Assembly (NCBI GenBank): GCA_027627225.1
Contig: JAPFQT010000035.1
Coordinates: forward strand, 473,501 to 537,500
Direction of reading: 5' to 3'
DNA length: 64,000 nt
From: Congeria kusceri
Lineage: Eukaryota; Mollusca; Bivalvia; Myida; Dreissenidae
A program made the position numbers and the translations under genes. A model generated the notes under the pieces. The model worked only from the letters and a program-made list of their open reading frames with translations, was not told the DNA's origin and did no database searches. How positions within the stretch are numbered: position 1 is the first letter of the stretch; each line of letters opens with the position of its first letter. Shown here piece after piece: positions 45,896-57,190 of this stretch.

Positions 45896-46508
45896 CTTTT
45901 CTACGAAAAGTTGAGCTTAAAATCATTTCAGCGGAACATCCTGCTAATATGAATACCTCCTCTTGGCAAATGAAGCGGAATGTCCTGGTAATAAGCAAAC
46001 CTCCTCTTGGTAATGTAGCTTCCCATAAAGTTTTGTTGAATTTCAGCCAGAAGTTACTGAGAAATAGCCCCGACAAGAAAGTCAAGAATAGTGCACTAAA
46101 TACCGATTTCAAAAATCTTCAAAGTCCCATAACTCTCAGAAAAATCATTGAAGCGGAATGTCCTGGTAGTGTGCACATCTCCTCTTAGCTTCGTATAAAG
46201 TTTTGTTGAATTCCAGCCAGTAGTTGCTGAGAAATGGCCCGGACAAGAAAGTCAAGAATTATGTACTATAGACCTTTTCAGAAATCTTCAAAGTCACATA
46301 ACTCTAGAAATCATTGAAGCAGAACGTCCTGGTAGTATGCACACCTCCTCTTTGTAATGAAGCTTCCCGTAAAATTACATCGAATTCTGGCAAGTAGTTG
46401 CTGAGAAATAGCCCGGACACGAAAATGCGACGGACAGACAGATGGACGGAAGGACGAACTGACAAAGCGGTGACTATATGCTCCTCCGAAACTTTTCGGG
46501 GAGCATAA
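45896..46508 (+). repeat. HINE-like family 7
   Basis: Three units of ~190 bp carry gaagcggaatgtcctggta, cacctcctcttNgtaatg, cagccagNagttNctgagaa, tagccNgacaagaaagtcaa and aatcttcaaagtcNcataac. The end is gacagacagatggacgga, then atgctcctccgaaacttttc and gGGGAGCATAAAA, a hairpin. Frames at 45892-46188 and 45843-46112 are artefacts. A lone 3' end of this family lies at 56337-56369. Confidence 0.65.
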
Positions 46509-47080
46509 AAATGACAACATCCATGAATGCCTACCTCGATTGTTTGGTCATGTAATCTGAAACTAACATTTTTTCGCCTTAATAATCACACCAAAGCTCA
46601 TATTGTTTTATGCGTTCAAAAGAAAGACATTATACATGTATAACGTGATCAAGTATTGCCTGTCATATACGTCAGTGAAACTGACCCCAAGTAGGTAACG
46701 TCATATACGTCAGCCCCAAGTAGGCATCACTTGCCTCATTAATTCACAATGCAATTATTCAAGTATCTTTCACAATATTTTGTGTAAAAAATGTTTGTCT
46801 GTCAGTTAGTTTGTTTAATGAAAAAAAAACAACATAGCATAGCATATAGCACATTTAAAGACAATTGATGAGTATGGCTGTGCACGTGTGAGTTATTTAA
46901 TGACATACACTTCAGTAAATAAATAATAATTCTAGATGTGTGTGTGTGAATGTGTTCAGCTACGGATTGTATATGTTTAAAGATGTTCCTGATATATGAA
47001 CATTGAATGTCAAATATGTGTTTAGTCGACAGGCACATCAAACAAGGGCAATTTACTGCCAAAACAGGGGCATGACATAC
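46509..47080. other. AT-rich DNA with a short local duplication
   Basis: At about 46660-46728, gtcatatacgtcag and ccccaagtaggNa occur twice in tandem. The long minus frame 46802-47872 runs through here only by chance beyond the hAT-like element. Confidence 0.45.
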
Positions 47081-47853
47081 CAGGGTTTTTTTTCCACTTT
47101 TTGGGAAGATAGCCCATGGCTTTGGAATTGGGAATTTTATCGGCATTTTCAAGAAATTGGGAAAACAGCAGTAGCCTTCTTTGGCAGCACTATAGTACAA
47201 CCATGTATACCTGGCCTCATATTTTGGCAAGGAAAACAATCTACCATCAGGCACCATTTTATTAGAAGGAGGCGCTTCATCTTCTTCGGAAGAAGAACTA
47301 CTGGTTTCAACATGTTGAACATCTGTCAGCAATTTGCTTTCGGGTTTCAACGATGACGATGCAATACAGTCACTTGTTATTGAATGACTATCATTAACAA
47401 TGGGAGGACTTTCAATGGGAGGACTTGTACTTGTAGACGATGTTTGTTTGTTTAGTGACGCTTGCTTAAAAAAAAAATCAACAGTTTTCGTTTGGCCAGG
47501 TTTTTGCATAGGAATCTTTTTCAAGTAATATTTCGAATTGTGCGACATTTGTTTTCCATTCAGCCGAATCACAAAACGCTTGAATTTCATCGCAAAATAT
47601 AATAAGCGCCTGAACAACACGGAGAATATCGGGCACACGAATAATGCCGACGTTATCCAAATCGAGGTATAGTCTAAAACCCGTACGAGACCGGATCGGA
47701 CTATGCTTTGTTTAAAAGCGAAACAGCCGATGTCATTAGCGTTTTTTTTTTCCGATTGGGAATTTTTTAGCAAATTTTGGGAAAAAAGTATACTTTTTGC
47801 GATTGGGAATATAGCCGAATGTCGGCTATAAAATCGGGCCAAAAAAAACCCTG
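47081..47853 (-). mobile_element. hAT-like deletion derivative with 5 bp target duplication
   Basis: The ends CAGGGTTTTTTTT and AAAAAAAACCCTG are perfect 13 bp inverted repeats flanked by CATAC on both sides (47076-47080 and 47854-47858). ATTGGGAA or GATTGGGAA occurs twice near each end in the same orientation. One transposase-like exon is kept on the minus strand. Confidence 0.85.
47165..47590 (-). pseudogene. N-terminal exon of a hAT-type transposase
   Basis: From the Met at 47590 the minus-strand frame gives a basic start (MKFKRFVIRLNGKQMSHN), then GQTKTVDFFFKQ, a Ser/Thr/Pro-rich linker, an acidic SSSSSEEDEAPP patch, and RYTWLYYSAAKEGYCC, the start of a TTF/BED-like zinc finger. TKTVDFFF resembles a PCNA-interacting motif (hydrophobic, x, x, FF) but lacks the leading Gln in register. 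Beyond the Cys pair the frame runs into the terminal repeat, so the rest of the finger and the catalytic domain are deleted. The surrounding 356-codon frame (46802-47872) is this exon plus chance extensions. Family placement is from domain order; no specific protein is recognised. Confidence 0.6.
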
Positions 47854-47858
47854 CATAC

Positions 47859-49790
47859 AGACTAACCAACATGTCTTTCTATCAAAATATGGTTAACTAT
47901 TCATTCATTCAGTAAAACAAAGTGCATTTGATGAACACACAACATCAAGGGGTTATAACTGCACGATCAAAAGTTTACGCCCGCCCCCACCCCCCCAACC
48001 CGAAATCCTGGATCCGCCCCCTGGAAAGCTTAAAAGCTTAGTTCCGATGGGGTCCTTGGATATAATACTTACTTAAGTCAACAAAACAACAGATAAACAT
48101 TTTGAAGATTTTGGAAATTGGAAGTTTCATAAATTATTATGTTCCTGTAACGTATTCTGTAAACACAATTTGGTTAAACCTAGGCAATAGCATTTTTACA
48201 TAAACATAAAAGTACATTTACATCACAGCGTTCAATTCAGTTATTTGTTGCAATCTTAACAGCTGTTTTAAATTGATCTATTTTATCTAACCTTTAAGGC
48301 TGTTTCTCAGGCAGCGCCGTAACATTTTTTATAGCCCGCTACAAATCTGATTTCATGCAAAAAAAATGCCATTTTTGGACAATCGCGTCCGGGTTTCAAA
48401 GCAGCAGTCCAGAAATATGTTAATATAAAATTAAACTTTGCAGAAATTGTTTCTAATGGGTATGTTATCGAACAAAATACAAAAACTACACATTAATATC
48501 TATTAATTGTTAACATTTTGGTAATTTATTATCTTTCTTTTTTTGTATGCGACAACTGTTGATGACTCAGGAGTAAACCAGCATGTACATTATAGTATAT
48601 TCCATTCATACCAAGCGCTTTTGAACAAAACAGTATAAAATGCCTATCGTAAATAAAAAAGCACATTTCGGACAAATAAACACCAAATAAAAATTCATAC
48701 TAAAATTACGATGTATTGAAGTAGATTCCATGGAAAGCTGTTTAAAATTAAACAAATCCGCATTGTTACAGAGCAGAAGAAGAGTAACTCTTTGGAGATT
48801 TCGGTATTTCCAGTAACTTTCTTTAAGTCTGATATAATTATATAAATTGGATATACACAAATTGTGAAATACTGTGTAAATCTCAACGTAGACAAAAAAA
48901 GACATATTCGATTGGGAACCTTTATAAATATTGTATATTTGTTGATTTAAACTTTTGTTTTGAAGATGCTTTTGCTGGTGTAATAGCATCCCATAATTTT
49001 TTGAAGAAAATCTGTGTCAATGTAAGTCCTATGGAAACAAACGAAACAAACGAAAGTGTCAGCTGCATTGACAGGTGTTGATTTTCCTTTCCAAAAATTT
49101 TTGGTGATTTCTTTAAAAAATAACTCCTATTTTGACAGTTATGAAAATATGAATTACGAAAAGTTACATTCTACAAATAGAAGTCCTTTAATGCTAATGG
49201 TATATCAATTTGAAGTCAGCTTGCATAAATGACCATTTGCATCATGAACAATTAATACATCTATATTTAGAAGTTTATTAAAAGGGATGCTTATCTTATT
49301 AAAACTTAAATTGTCTTTATTCCATACTTATTTACATCTTTTAATAAACCATTACATAGTACCAATAGAAAAGAGAAAAAAAAATACTTCAATAAAAAAA
49401 TGTGCCCACCCTCATGATTTTTTGAAAAAAAAGTGCCTGAGAAACGATTCATTAATTTGTGTAGCCTAATCATTAATGGAATCTGGTAATGAATTCCAGC
49501 CATTAATGGCTACACTGAAAAATGTAGTGTTAGCTTTATCATAACTCTTAGGAACATAGAAATTGTATCAAAGATCTAGTTGAATAATGGTGCAGATCTT
49601 TAACAAGCACATACTTTCTTTCATATAGGCAAGCAAATGAGCAGAATTAACAAAGTTGACAGTTGATATATTTCTTAGAGCTCCGACTAGACATCTAGCC
49701 AGAAATCATTATAGACCTGTAATATCCATGCTTATGAGGTGTCTACTCGTCATAAGGAGGAAACAGTCTCTGTTGTAAATACTGTTAACA
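47859..49790. other. AT-rich DNA, no gene recognised
   Basis: A GC-rich patch at 47970-48032 (cgcccccacccccccaaccc, then gaaatcctggatccgccccc) looks like the end of a transposon family whose ends read GGGGCGGATCCAGG (from memory); its partner end was not found. Frames at 48606-48989, 49287-49503 and others are low-complexity and overlap on both strands. Confidence 0.4.
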
Positions 49791-51262
49791 CAAACAAGAA
49801 ATGTCTTTAAAACAGACAATCGGCGTTGTAATTAATATTGAGATATCATTTAAAAACTACCTAAACAAACGGCCAAGATGATCGGTTACGTGACTTCTCA
49901 GACCCCAGATTTTTTGGTCCCCACCAATATTAGGAGACTTATTGGACCCCAATTTTTCGGACAATATAAGAAAACTTCTCGGACCCAAAAGTTAATTTGA
50001 GATAAATTTAAAATTTAAAAATTAAATAAAATTATCAGTAATATCTATGCGGTGAATAAACCAATCATACAGCTCCATGTTTCCACCAGTGATATATGAA
50101 TAACCAAAATAATTTAGGTTAACATAATTTTATCTGAATTTCTCAAACCATTTTAACAAATTAACAATGTAAGAAAATAATTTCGGGAATGAATTAAAAT
50201 AATTATGTATCAGACGAGTCTATATAGTTATTTATAGTACCCATAATATACCATTCATGTTAGTTATTTAATCTAATATAATAACGATTTGAAGTCAAAT
50301 AAGCATTTATACTGTATATCCCAATAAAAAGCAATAGTCAGGGAACATTCAGCGATTTTTGAAATGTCAAGACTTTATTTTTGATAACGCAAACATAAAA
50401 ATTCATTAGACTATGACGATTTTAAATTATATCAGTAGAAATATGATAGATCACGGGTTCCTGTGTATAATTAGTATTGCAAATTGTGTATTCATGCTAG
50501 GTGAATAACAATTCGACATATTCCGAATCTTCTTTCATAACATTTTATGTATAGAAAATGTAGCACCTTTTTACAGATTCAATAACATCTACTGGAGAAG
50601 TTGATAGAAAGATGCAATTATAAATAATTGTTAATAAATTGTAACCACAATTTTAAATCAAATTAACAGTAAGTTTATAAATATAAATATAAATTCCCCA
50701 TTTATTGAAATGTTTAGGTTTATGATTCTCTGAACGCTATTATTGATGCATGTAGGAGTATACAACGGTTGCTAGCTACGCGCGCTATTTTTAGAATGAC
50801 ACTACTGTTTTGGAATGTGATGAACTCGCTAGAATCAATCGGTTACATGGAACGGCAACTCTGTTAATGAAATTTTTGAATGGGAACATTGCACAATTGC
50901 TATTTATACAGCAAACCACTTATATAAATGTAGGCTAAACAAAATAGTTATTTCGTTACGTGAATAAATATAGCATTCTGTTTATGGCATACAATGAGAA
51001 AATACGTTCATAATTAGCCTCAGTTCTAGAGTATACGTGAGGATATGTTTATAACTTCATTTTATGTAAACAATTATGTAAATGTTTAATCCCCAAAAGT
51101 ATGCAACAGTTATTGGTATACGTTAAACCATTGTTTGAAGTTTGCATTCCCTAAAATTAGACAATTTGCCCAATTATATTGGCATTCAATTTTCCCGCTG
51201 CATAATTATCGCAAGAAATCTAGGTCAAAAGTGATCTTAGACAGCTACGCCGAAAAACACTG
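49791..51262 (-). repeat. Right arm of the 12 kb inverted-repeat pair
   Basis: It is the reverse complement of 39055-40486 with small indels. Shared words include ggNccaccaatattagNgga, cttctcNgacccNNNagtta, gagtatacgtgaggatatgt and gtaggctaaacaaaatagtt. The inner end starts aacaagaaatgtctttaaaa. Confidence 0.85.
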
Positions 51263-52084
51263 ATTCTTCTAAGAACGAGTGTTTAAATAAACATAGGCTT
51301 GATCTACATACAGAACAATGTTAACTTTCTTCTGGCAAGCTGACATGCTTTATTCAACAGGAGCAATTTTGTGTGCTTGAAAATATAAACATGACGTGAA
51401 CTTAATTTTTTCTGATGGAAATTTGATGTATGTTTTACTTTTTTTTACTTCAACTATCATGCCTTGTCTGCACTAGTTAATCTTTAACAATCATTGAGTC
51501 AAATCCATGTTTATTATATAGTAAGCTGTTTAACTAAGTATATAGCAGGGTACACTTGATCTAGGTAAACAACATTATATTGTAAACAATTATTTCTAGG
51601 GTAACAGTGGATAATTAGAATACATTATTTCATTGGAGAGTTAAAGTACTGGTATTAATAATAAACATTGGACATTACACATATTATTGTTTCCTTGTGA
51701 GTTATTTTTTGAACCCTCATGGTTTAGACCTAGAATATGTGACATCTCCACTACAACATGCTTATCTGTCTCTATACTTCGATCGTTATGAAATAAAGTG
51801 TGTTCTCACATCAATCAATTTTGATAAAAAAATCAATGAGCCATTTTGACGAAAGCATGCAGCTTAATAAATCAAGCAGAAAACAATAGACCAATCTGGG
51901 TTTTGGTCATTTCCATTCATCCAAAATCACAACCAGTACCACAAAAATGTCATGCTCATTTGTATGCATTTGTATTAAGTGCAATGATTGGATAATATTG
52001 CGAATTAATTTGAATATGATTGACATTTGTGAAAGCATCTATATATTATTATAATGACTCAACACTTTTAATAACATCTTGCTC
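51263..52084. other. AT-rich DNA, nothing recognised
   Basis: No frame, tandem repeat or inverted ends of note. Confidence 0.4.
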
Positions 52085-52365
52085 TATTGTCAAATAAAAT
52101 GTTTTGAACAGTGAACCATTAGAATCACCAGGCAGAAACATAAAAGTACTGTATAATATGATATGGGATCATCAAAACAGCTACCCAATATCATCTGTAT
52201 AAACATTGCTTTAAGTATTCACTTTCTTCCAATAAAAAACCCAGAGCATATTCAGATTACTCTTAACACTGGTGAATTCAATAAACAACAAAAAGAAATG
52301 CTCAAACACTGACACAATACCGGCATATTTATCTCCTGTAGTATAACCCCTTTAAGATATATTAA
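52085..52365. repeat. Diverged duplicated block V, copy 1
   Basis: 52100-52215 matches 58755-58880 (aatcaccaNgcagaaac, atNggatc, ctaccNaNatca, aaacattgctttNaag). 52265-52360 matches 62665-62760 (ggtgaattNaataaacaaca, caaacactgac, cctttaagata). The second copy is interrupted by 3.5 kb of mobile DNA. Confidence 0.65.
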
Positions 52366-52416
52366 CAAGAAATGTCTTAGGGCAGCGCTTGACTATTCAA
52401 CCGCTTTGTCAGTTTG

Positions 52417-52717
52417 TTTTGTTTATTTGGATTTTTCGCAGTTTTTAACAGTATTTCAGTCATATCACCGCTGTCAGTTAACCTAACGACACTTTTCCTG
52501 GGCGAGCTTAGCCGCTCTAAGCGGTTTACCAGTACAAAGTGTACATACTTATGCCAGTAACCGACAACTGCCCTACTTGAATCAGAGGTTGGGGGAGAAT
52601 GGCCGTAGAAATAATTTTATGACCAATCCCCACACAAGTTATGTGGCCGGGCTGGGATTCGAACTCACAATCACCGGATTGACAGTCCAGGGCTCTACTT
52701 GCTGAGCAAGCCGGGCC
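52417..52717 (-). mobile_element. tRNA-derived SINE, possibly MetaSINE/RUDI-like
   Basis: On the minus strand the head reads gcccggcttgctcagcaagt, with an A-box like TTGCTCAGCAAGTAGAG and a B-box GAGTTCGAATCCC spaced as in a tRNA. A body and a tail follow, with gatatgactgaaatactgtt, aaaaactgcg and an A-rich aaataaacaaaacaaac end. That tail type is common to bivalve SINEs. Family naming is from memory. Confidence 0.75.
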
Positions 52718-52724
52718 CGGCAGA

Positions 52725-53280
52725 GTTATTAGCCTTTATCACTACAAAAAGGGGAATTATTAGGCTAAAATGCTGGTCACAGTTATGTGCCTTGGCCAGG
52801 GACCTTATATAATGACCCTGAAGACATGTTTGAAGCATTAATTGAATATCTGTAGCAGATACTGAGATATGAAGTTGTTGCACGCAAACTTTGACCTGAA
52901 TTTTACAAAGTTTTGAAAGTACAAAAAGGGGAATAACTCTGCTAAATTGCAGGTCAGAGTTATGGGCCTTGTTCAGTGACCTTTCGTAATGACCCTGAAG
53001 TCATGTGTGAAGTTTCAGTTGAATATCTGTAGTAGTTATAGAGATATGGAATTGTTGCAAGCAAACTTTAACCTGAATTTCTAAGTAACAAGGGGCATAA
53101 TTCTGCTAAATTGCAGGTCAGAGTTATGGGCCTTGGTCAGTGACCTCAAATAATGACCCCAAACTCACATGTGAAGTTTCAACCGAATATCTGTAGTAGT
53201 TACAGAGATATGGACTTGTTGCACGCAAACCTTAACAAGAGCATTACGCAAACGCCAATGAACGGGCGAGTAGTATAGCT
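52725..53280 (+). repeat. HINE-like family 10
   Basis: Three cores of ~165 bp carry aaaaaggggaataactctgc, taaattgcaggtcagagtta, tgggccttgNtcagtgacc, taatgaccctgaagNcatg, gaatatctgtagNagNtaNa and gatatgNaNttgttgcacgc. The end is acgcaaacgccaatgaacgg, then gcgagtagtatagctc. The SINE lies 7 bases upstream, where the 5' end should be. Confidence 0.6.
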
Positions 53281-54550
53281 CAAACCATTTGTGCGATACG
53301 GAAACTAAATCAAAGGATGCCTATGTATATGAGCCCAGCCAACGGCCACAGACCATTTGAAATTCTTCACTTTATGCTAAATACTGTGGAATCACTAATT
53401 TTCGCGGAGGTCTAATTTTCGCGCATTTTAAGCTCCCGCCATTGCGTGAATTATGACAACCATGAATATTTACCGAACAAATAATTAAAACACCAGCAGA
53501 CATAATGCGTTCATTCGTATGTACGTAGGTACTCTTTCATAACCATATGCAGGGATATGTTAATGTCCTGATTTGAAAGTTTTTATAAATAATGTTCCTG
53601 GTTTAAATAATACCATTTATAAGTATTATCTGTTTGAAGAAATAACGCATTGATTGCTATCAAAAATTACTTTTGTATAAAACAGGTAATGTGCACTAGT
53701 TAACAGTTTGTTTTCAGTAAATAATAAGCAAACCCGATGTGCAGCCTCTGTTTAAGTCGGCATTCAATTAACAAAAAGTTGCCAGTTTTACACGGCGTAA
53801 AATATCAATGGTTTCGCGGAATGATGCGGCCCCTATATTCTAGAAATGTAAAAGTGGATGCCTGTTATCAATTTAGAGTTTAATCCATTACTGATACATA
53901 TGTTAATTGCAATACCCAAGCTGTCATAATAGGACCACATATTAGTGTTCTGCCTGGTCAGGTGTTACACCGATCAATCGTAGCAAAATTTCAAAGTTGA
54001 AAAAAGGGAAATCACTGAAGCAAAATCCTTTATAGAGTTACATCCAGGGCTCAAATTTAACTTTGTTCCCAAACTTTCGTGACTAATATTTCAACTGGCA
54101 AAAATTAGTTTCTTCTGGCAATTTCATTGAGTAATAGCAAAATCAACTAAATGTATTTTTTTGGTAAAAATGTGTATTATTAACTTTTAACTGGGTTTAA
54201 AGGCATTCAAAAACAAATTCAACATTTTTGTTTAAACTCGAGCTGCACATGCTACCTTAGGAAAGACTTAAAGTTTTTTAGCTTTACATTGTCATAAACT
54301 TGCCTGTTGAAATATGCACCAGTCTCCGCGGTGTAGATCTAGAGTCAGGACGGCCCAATTCATGATGGACCAAGTCACATACGGCCCATATCATTGACAA
54401 ACCAGACGATGACCCAAATTTCAAATTGATAGATCCAGATGAATTGTTGGTTCGGTTTGTGAGTTTTATAATTGCATTCATGGTTGATGACCAAAAATAT
54501 GTCATTCTTATCGTTAATACAATAAGGCCATTCTGTTTTATTATTTTGTT
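53281..54550. other. AT-rich DNA with MITE-like words
   Basis: At about 53388-53430 ctgtggaatcactaattttc and gcgcattttaagctcccg, with ggtttcgcgga at 53811, recall a mollusc MITE pair of ends, but the arms are weak. The minus frame 54284-54505 shows no domain. Confidence 0.4.
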
Positions 54551-55098
54551 AAGTGTAGGTTTTGAGCTCCGTCAGCCGGACAAAAAAATTTGATGAGAGT
54601 TAAAAGCTATAATGACCGAGTGTCTAGTCAATCTGATCATTGATATTTACTTTTGCTACCACCACGATGGTACTTTTTCTAATTTTTCTGGATATTTTAT
54701 ATGCCATTTTAATAGACAAAGATAGTGCCAATACTATTGGTGCTGTTTTTAACCCTTTGTATACAATAGTTGTCACCCTTTGTTCCAACATTGCCATGGT
54801 ACAGTTTTGTCAATCAAACACATTTTACAAGGTTCGTCGGGGCTTTCCTTCCTTACTGGCGTGGTGGCAGTGGCATTTACGAATCAACCACGCATATTCA
54901 AGACTCGAAAATCAGTATATACGGCAACAATACCATACATGTTAGGAAAGAAACGTTTTTCAGTCTGTGAACGACGAGACGGTAGCTGTTTAATCTTTGC
55001 GTCTTTTTTTGACACATAAACCACCCGGTCAATCAGTATCTCAGTGGCGAACTCAACGAGTCCATAAGCAGTGGCGTATCACTGAGAATGAAAGTACT
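54551..55098 (+). repeat. ~560 bp dispersed repeat, copy 2
   Basis: It matches 40805-41369 in the same orientation over its whole length. Both copies end at aaagtact. Frames at 54640-54945 and overlapping ones are not preserved in copy 1. Confidence 0.75.
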
Positions 55099-55102
55099 GT
55101 GT

Positions 55103-55890
55103 GGCCTGTTTTGAACCCATGAGCATCATATGAAACAATCTTTGTAGATGACCACTGGGCCTTGCGGTTTCAGAAAATAAGATTTTTAAAGTCATTTTGC
55201 TATTTAAGTCTATATAAACATCGAGACCCCCAGGGTGTGGCTGGTTTTTACCCCAGGGACATCATTTGAACAATCTTTGTAGAGGACCACTAACAATGTT
55301 ACATACCAAATATGAAAACTCTAGGCCTTAAAGTTTCAGATGAAAAGATTTTAAAGTCATTTTGCTATTTAAGTCTATATAAACCATGTGAGCCCCGGGG
55401 TGTGGCCAGTTTTGACCCCAGGGGCATCATTTGAACAATCCAATCTTTGTAGAGGGCCACTATACAATGTTACATACCAAATATGAAAGCTCTAGGCCTT
55501 GCGATTTCAGAGAAGATTCATTTTGCTATACTAGTCTTTATAAACCATGTGACCCCCGAGGCATGGCCTCCTTTGTACCCAGAGGCATCATTTGAAGAAT
55601 CTTTGTAGAGGACCACTAGAAGATACTACGTATTAAATATTAAAACTCCAAGCCTTGTGGTTTCAGAGAAGAAGATTTTTAAAGTTTTCGGTTTTTAAAT
55701 CTATTTTTAGCTCTTGTGACCTACATATGCAGCGAACCGGAATGATTTGAACAATTTTGAAAGATGGTCACCCAAAGATCATTCTAGTGAAGTTTGGAGA
55801 AAATCTGCCCCGCCGTTTAGGAGATGTTCTTTGAATGAAAATGTTGACACAAGACGCACAATGGACAAAAGGTGACCCTAAAAGCTCACC
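55103..55890 (+). repeat. HINE-like family 5, truncated at both ends
   Basis: Four cores and the 3' module (tttttagctcttgtgaccta) are present. The terminal hairpin keeps only its left arm (aaaagctcacc). The 5' hairpin is missing; the copy begins directly after the ~560 bp repeat. Confidence 0.65.
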
Positions 55891-57079
55891 ATCAGCGCAT
55901 AATACTGAATTTTTACATCTACACTTAAAATCTAAAATCTTAAAAAGTCAGATCATTTTAATAACCAACACAGTTACGGACATTATTATAGACATTGACA
56001 CTGAAAGTGTAATTGTGCAGTTTTGCTGGCAAAAAGGACAGAAAGGACAGACTTTTTAATTGCAGAGCTAGTATTTGTTTGATGTTTCAGTTCCACTTGA
56101 GAGTAAAATGTTCAAAGTAAAGGTTTTTTTTGGAAATCAGTTATCCTAAAATGTAGATCTTCATTAGTTTATAAAGCACAATGTACCTAAGAATGCTCAA
56201 AATACACAAATTTCACTTTCTTTTTTTTTGAAAATATATATAGTAGGGTGCGGCTGGGGTGCCTGCTTAACCAAAGCAATATTGCGAATCCACATGAATA
56301 TAGGGCTAGCTACAACCCTGAAATTGCGTCAATGATATGCTCCCCCAAAACTTTTCAAGGAGCATATAACGATGCAAATTTGGCCACTGTGCAACCATAC
56401 AAGAGGATAAACTTAAGTTTTACGAGGCTAATGCACTCCCAGCTGAGCTAAATGTTTTTAATTTAATCCATGAGATGAATTACCCACTCACTGCAATTTT
56501 GATTCTTTTTACTTTTTGGTTCTTTGAAGAAATTACTTTTGGGGGGGCACAAAAAAAAACCTGCTATGCAGACAATGAAGGACTTAAACATGGGGCATTT
56601 GATTTTGCAAAACCAGTGCGCTCTTCCTCTATCATAACCATGTTTTTTTAACTACTAGTATATCCGAGCAATTCTCCAAATTGCTTGCGACCAATGAAAT
56701 GTACAACATGATCTCATCTTACACAATTGTTAATTTGTTGTGTCACCTTGGCACCCATTTATTTGACAATCATACTGGGAAGATATCATCTTGTAAGATT
56801 AATCATGACAGGGTTACAATCTTAAAATGTAATCTAGAAGCCTAAATTATTCATTTCCAACATTTGTGTCATTTTATACCGCCATGGTTTTTGATAAAAA
56901 TAGCCAAATCCTTCTTCAACATGATAAACATTTCATTTTATACTTAAAGGGACTATGTCAACAAAAACATGATCCCTTTCAGTAATGTTAATGTTATTAT
57001 GTTAAATAATACAATATAACGTATGAATAATTTGCTACATTATGAGAATTTTGATAAAAACAATAAAGAAAAATACTTT
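55891..57079. other. AT-rich DNA; lone family 7 terminus
   Basis: At 56337-56369 atgctcccccaaaacttttc then aaggagcatataa is a family 7-type 3' hairpin without cores. On the minus strand 56395-56450 reads tttagctcagctgggagtgc, a tRNA A-box-like head, without a convincing B-box. Confidence 0.4.
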
Positions 57080-57190
57080 TAAAAAAAACACCCTGAATGG
57101 GCATCAAACTCACGAAGACGGAGTCATAAGAACAAATGACAGTAGACCGCTGTAACCAACTGCGCTATTCTGGACTTGTGAAAATGAATG
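57080..57190 (-). repeat. tRNA-like head, decayed SINE or tRNA pseudogene
   Basis: On the minus strand, aatagcgcagttggttacag (A-box-like TAGCGCAGTTGG) is followed about 60 bases later by gagtttgatgcccat (B-box-like GTTTGATGCCC). No SINE body or A-rich tail is evident. The anticodon arm is disrupted. Confidence 0.4.

Noticed and set aside
45892..46188. 98-codon frame as a gene
   Set aside because: It lies within tandem family 7 cores and is overlapped by a frame on the other strand.
46802..47872. A 356-residue gene on the minus strand
   Set aside because: Only residues ~95-236 look like real coding. The rest runs through the two terminal repeats and beyond both ends of a hAT-like element.
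39055..51262. A Polinton/Maverick with long terminal repeats
   Set aside because: No polymerase B, integrase, ATPase or capsid-type frames lie between the arms; the interior is other repeats.
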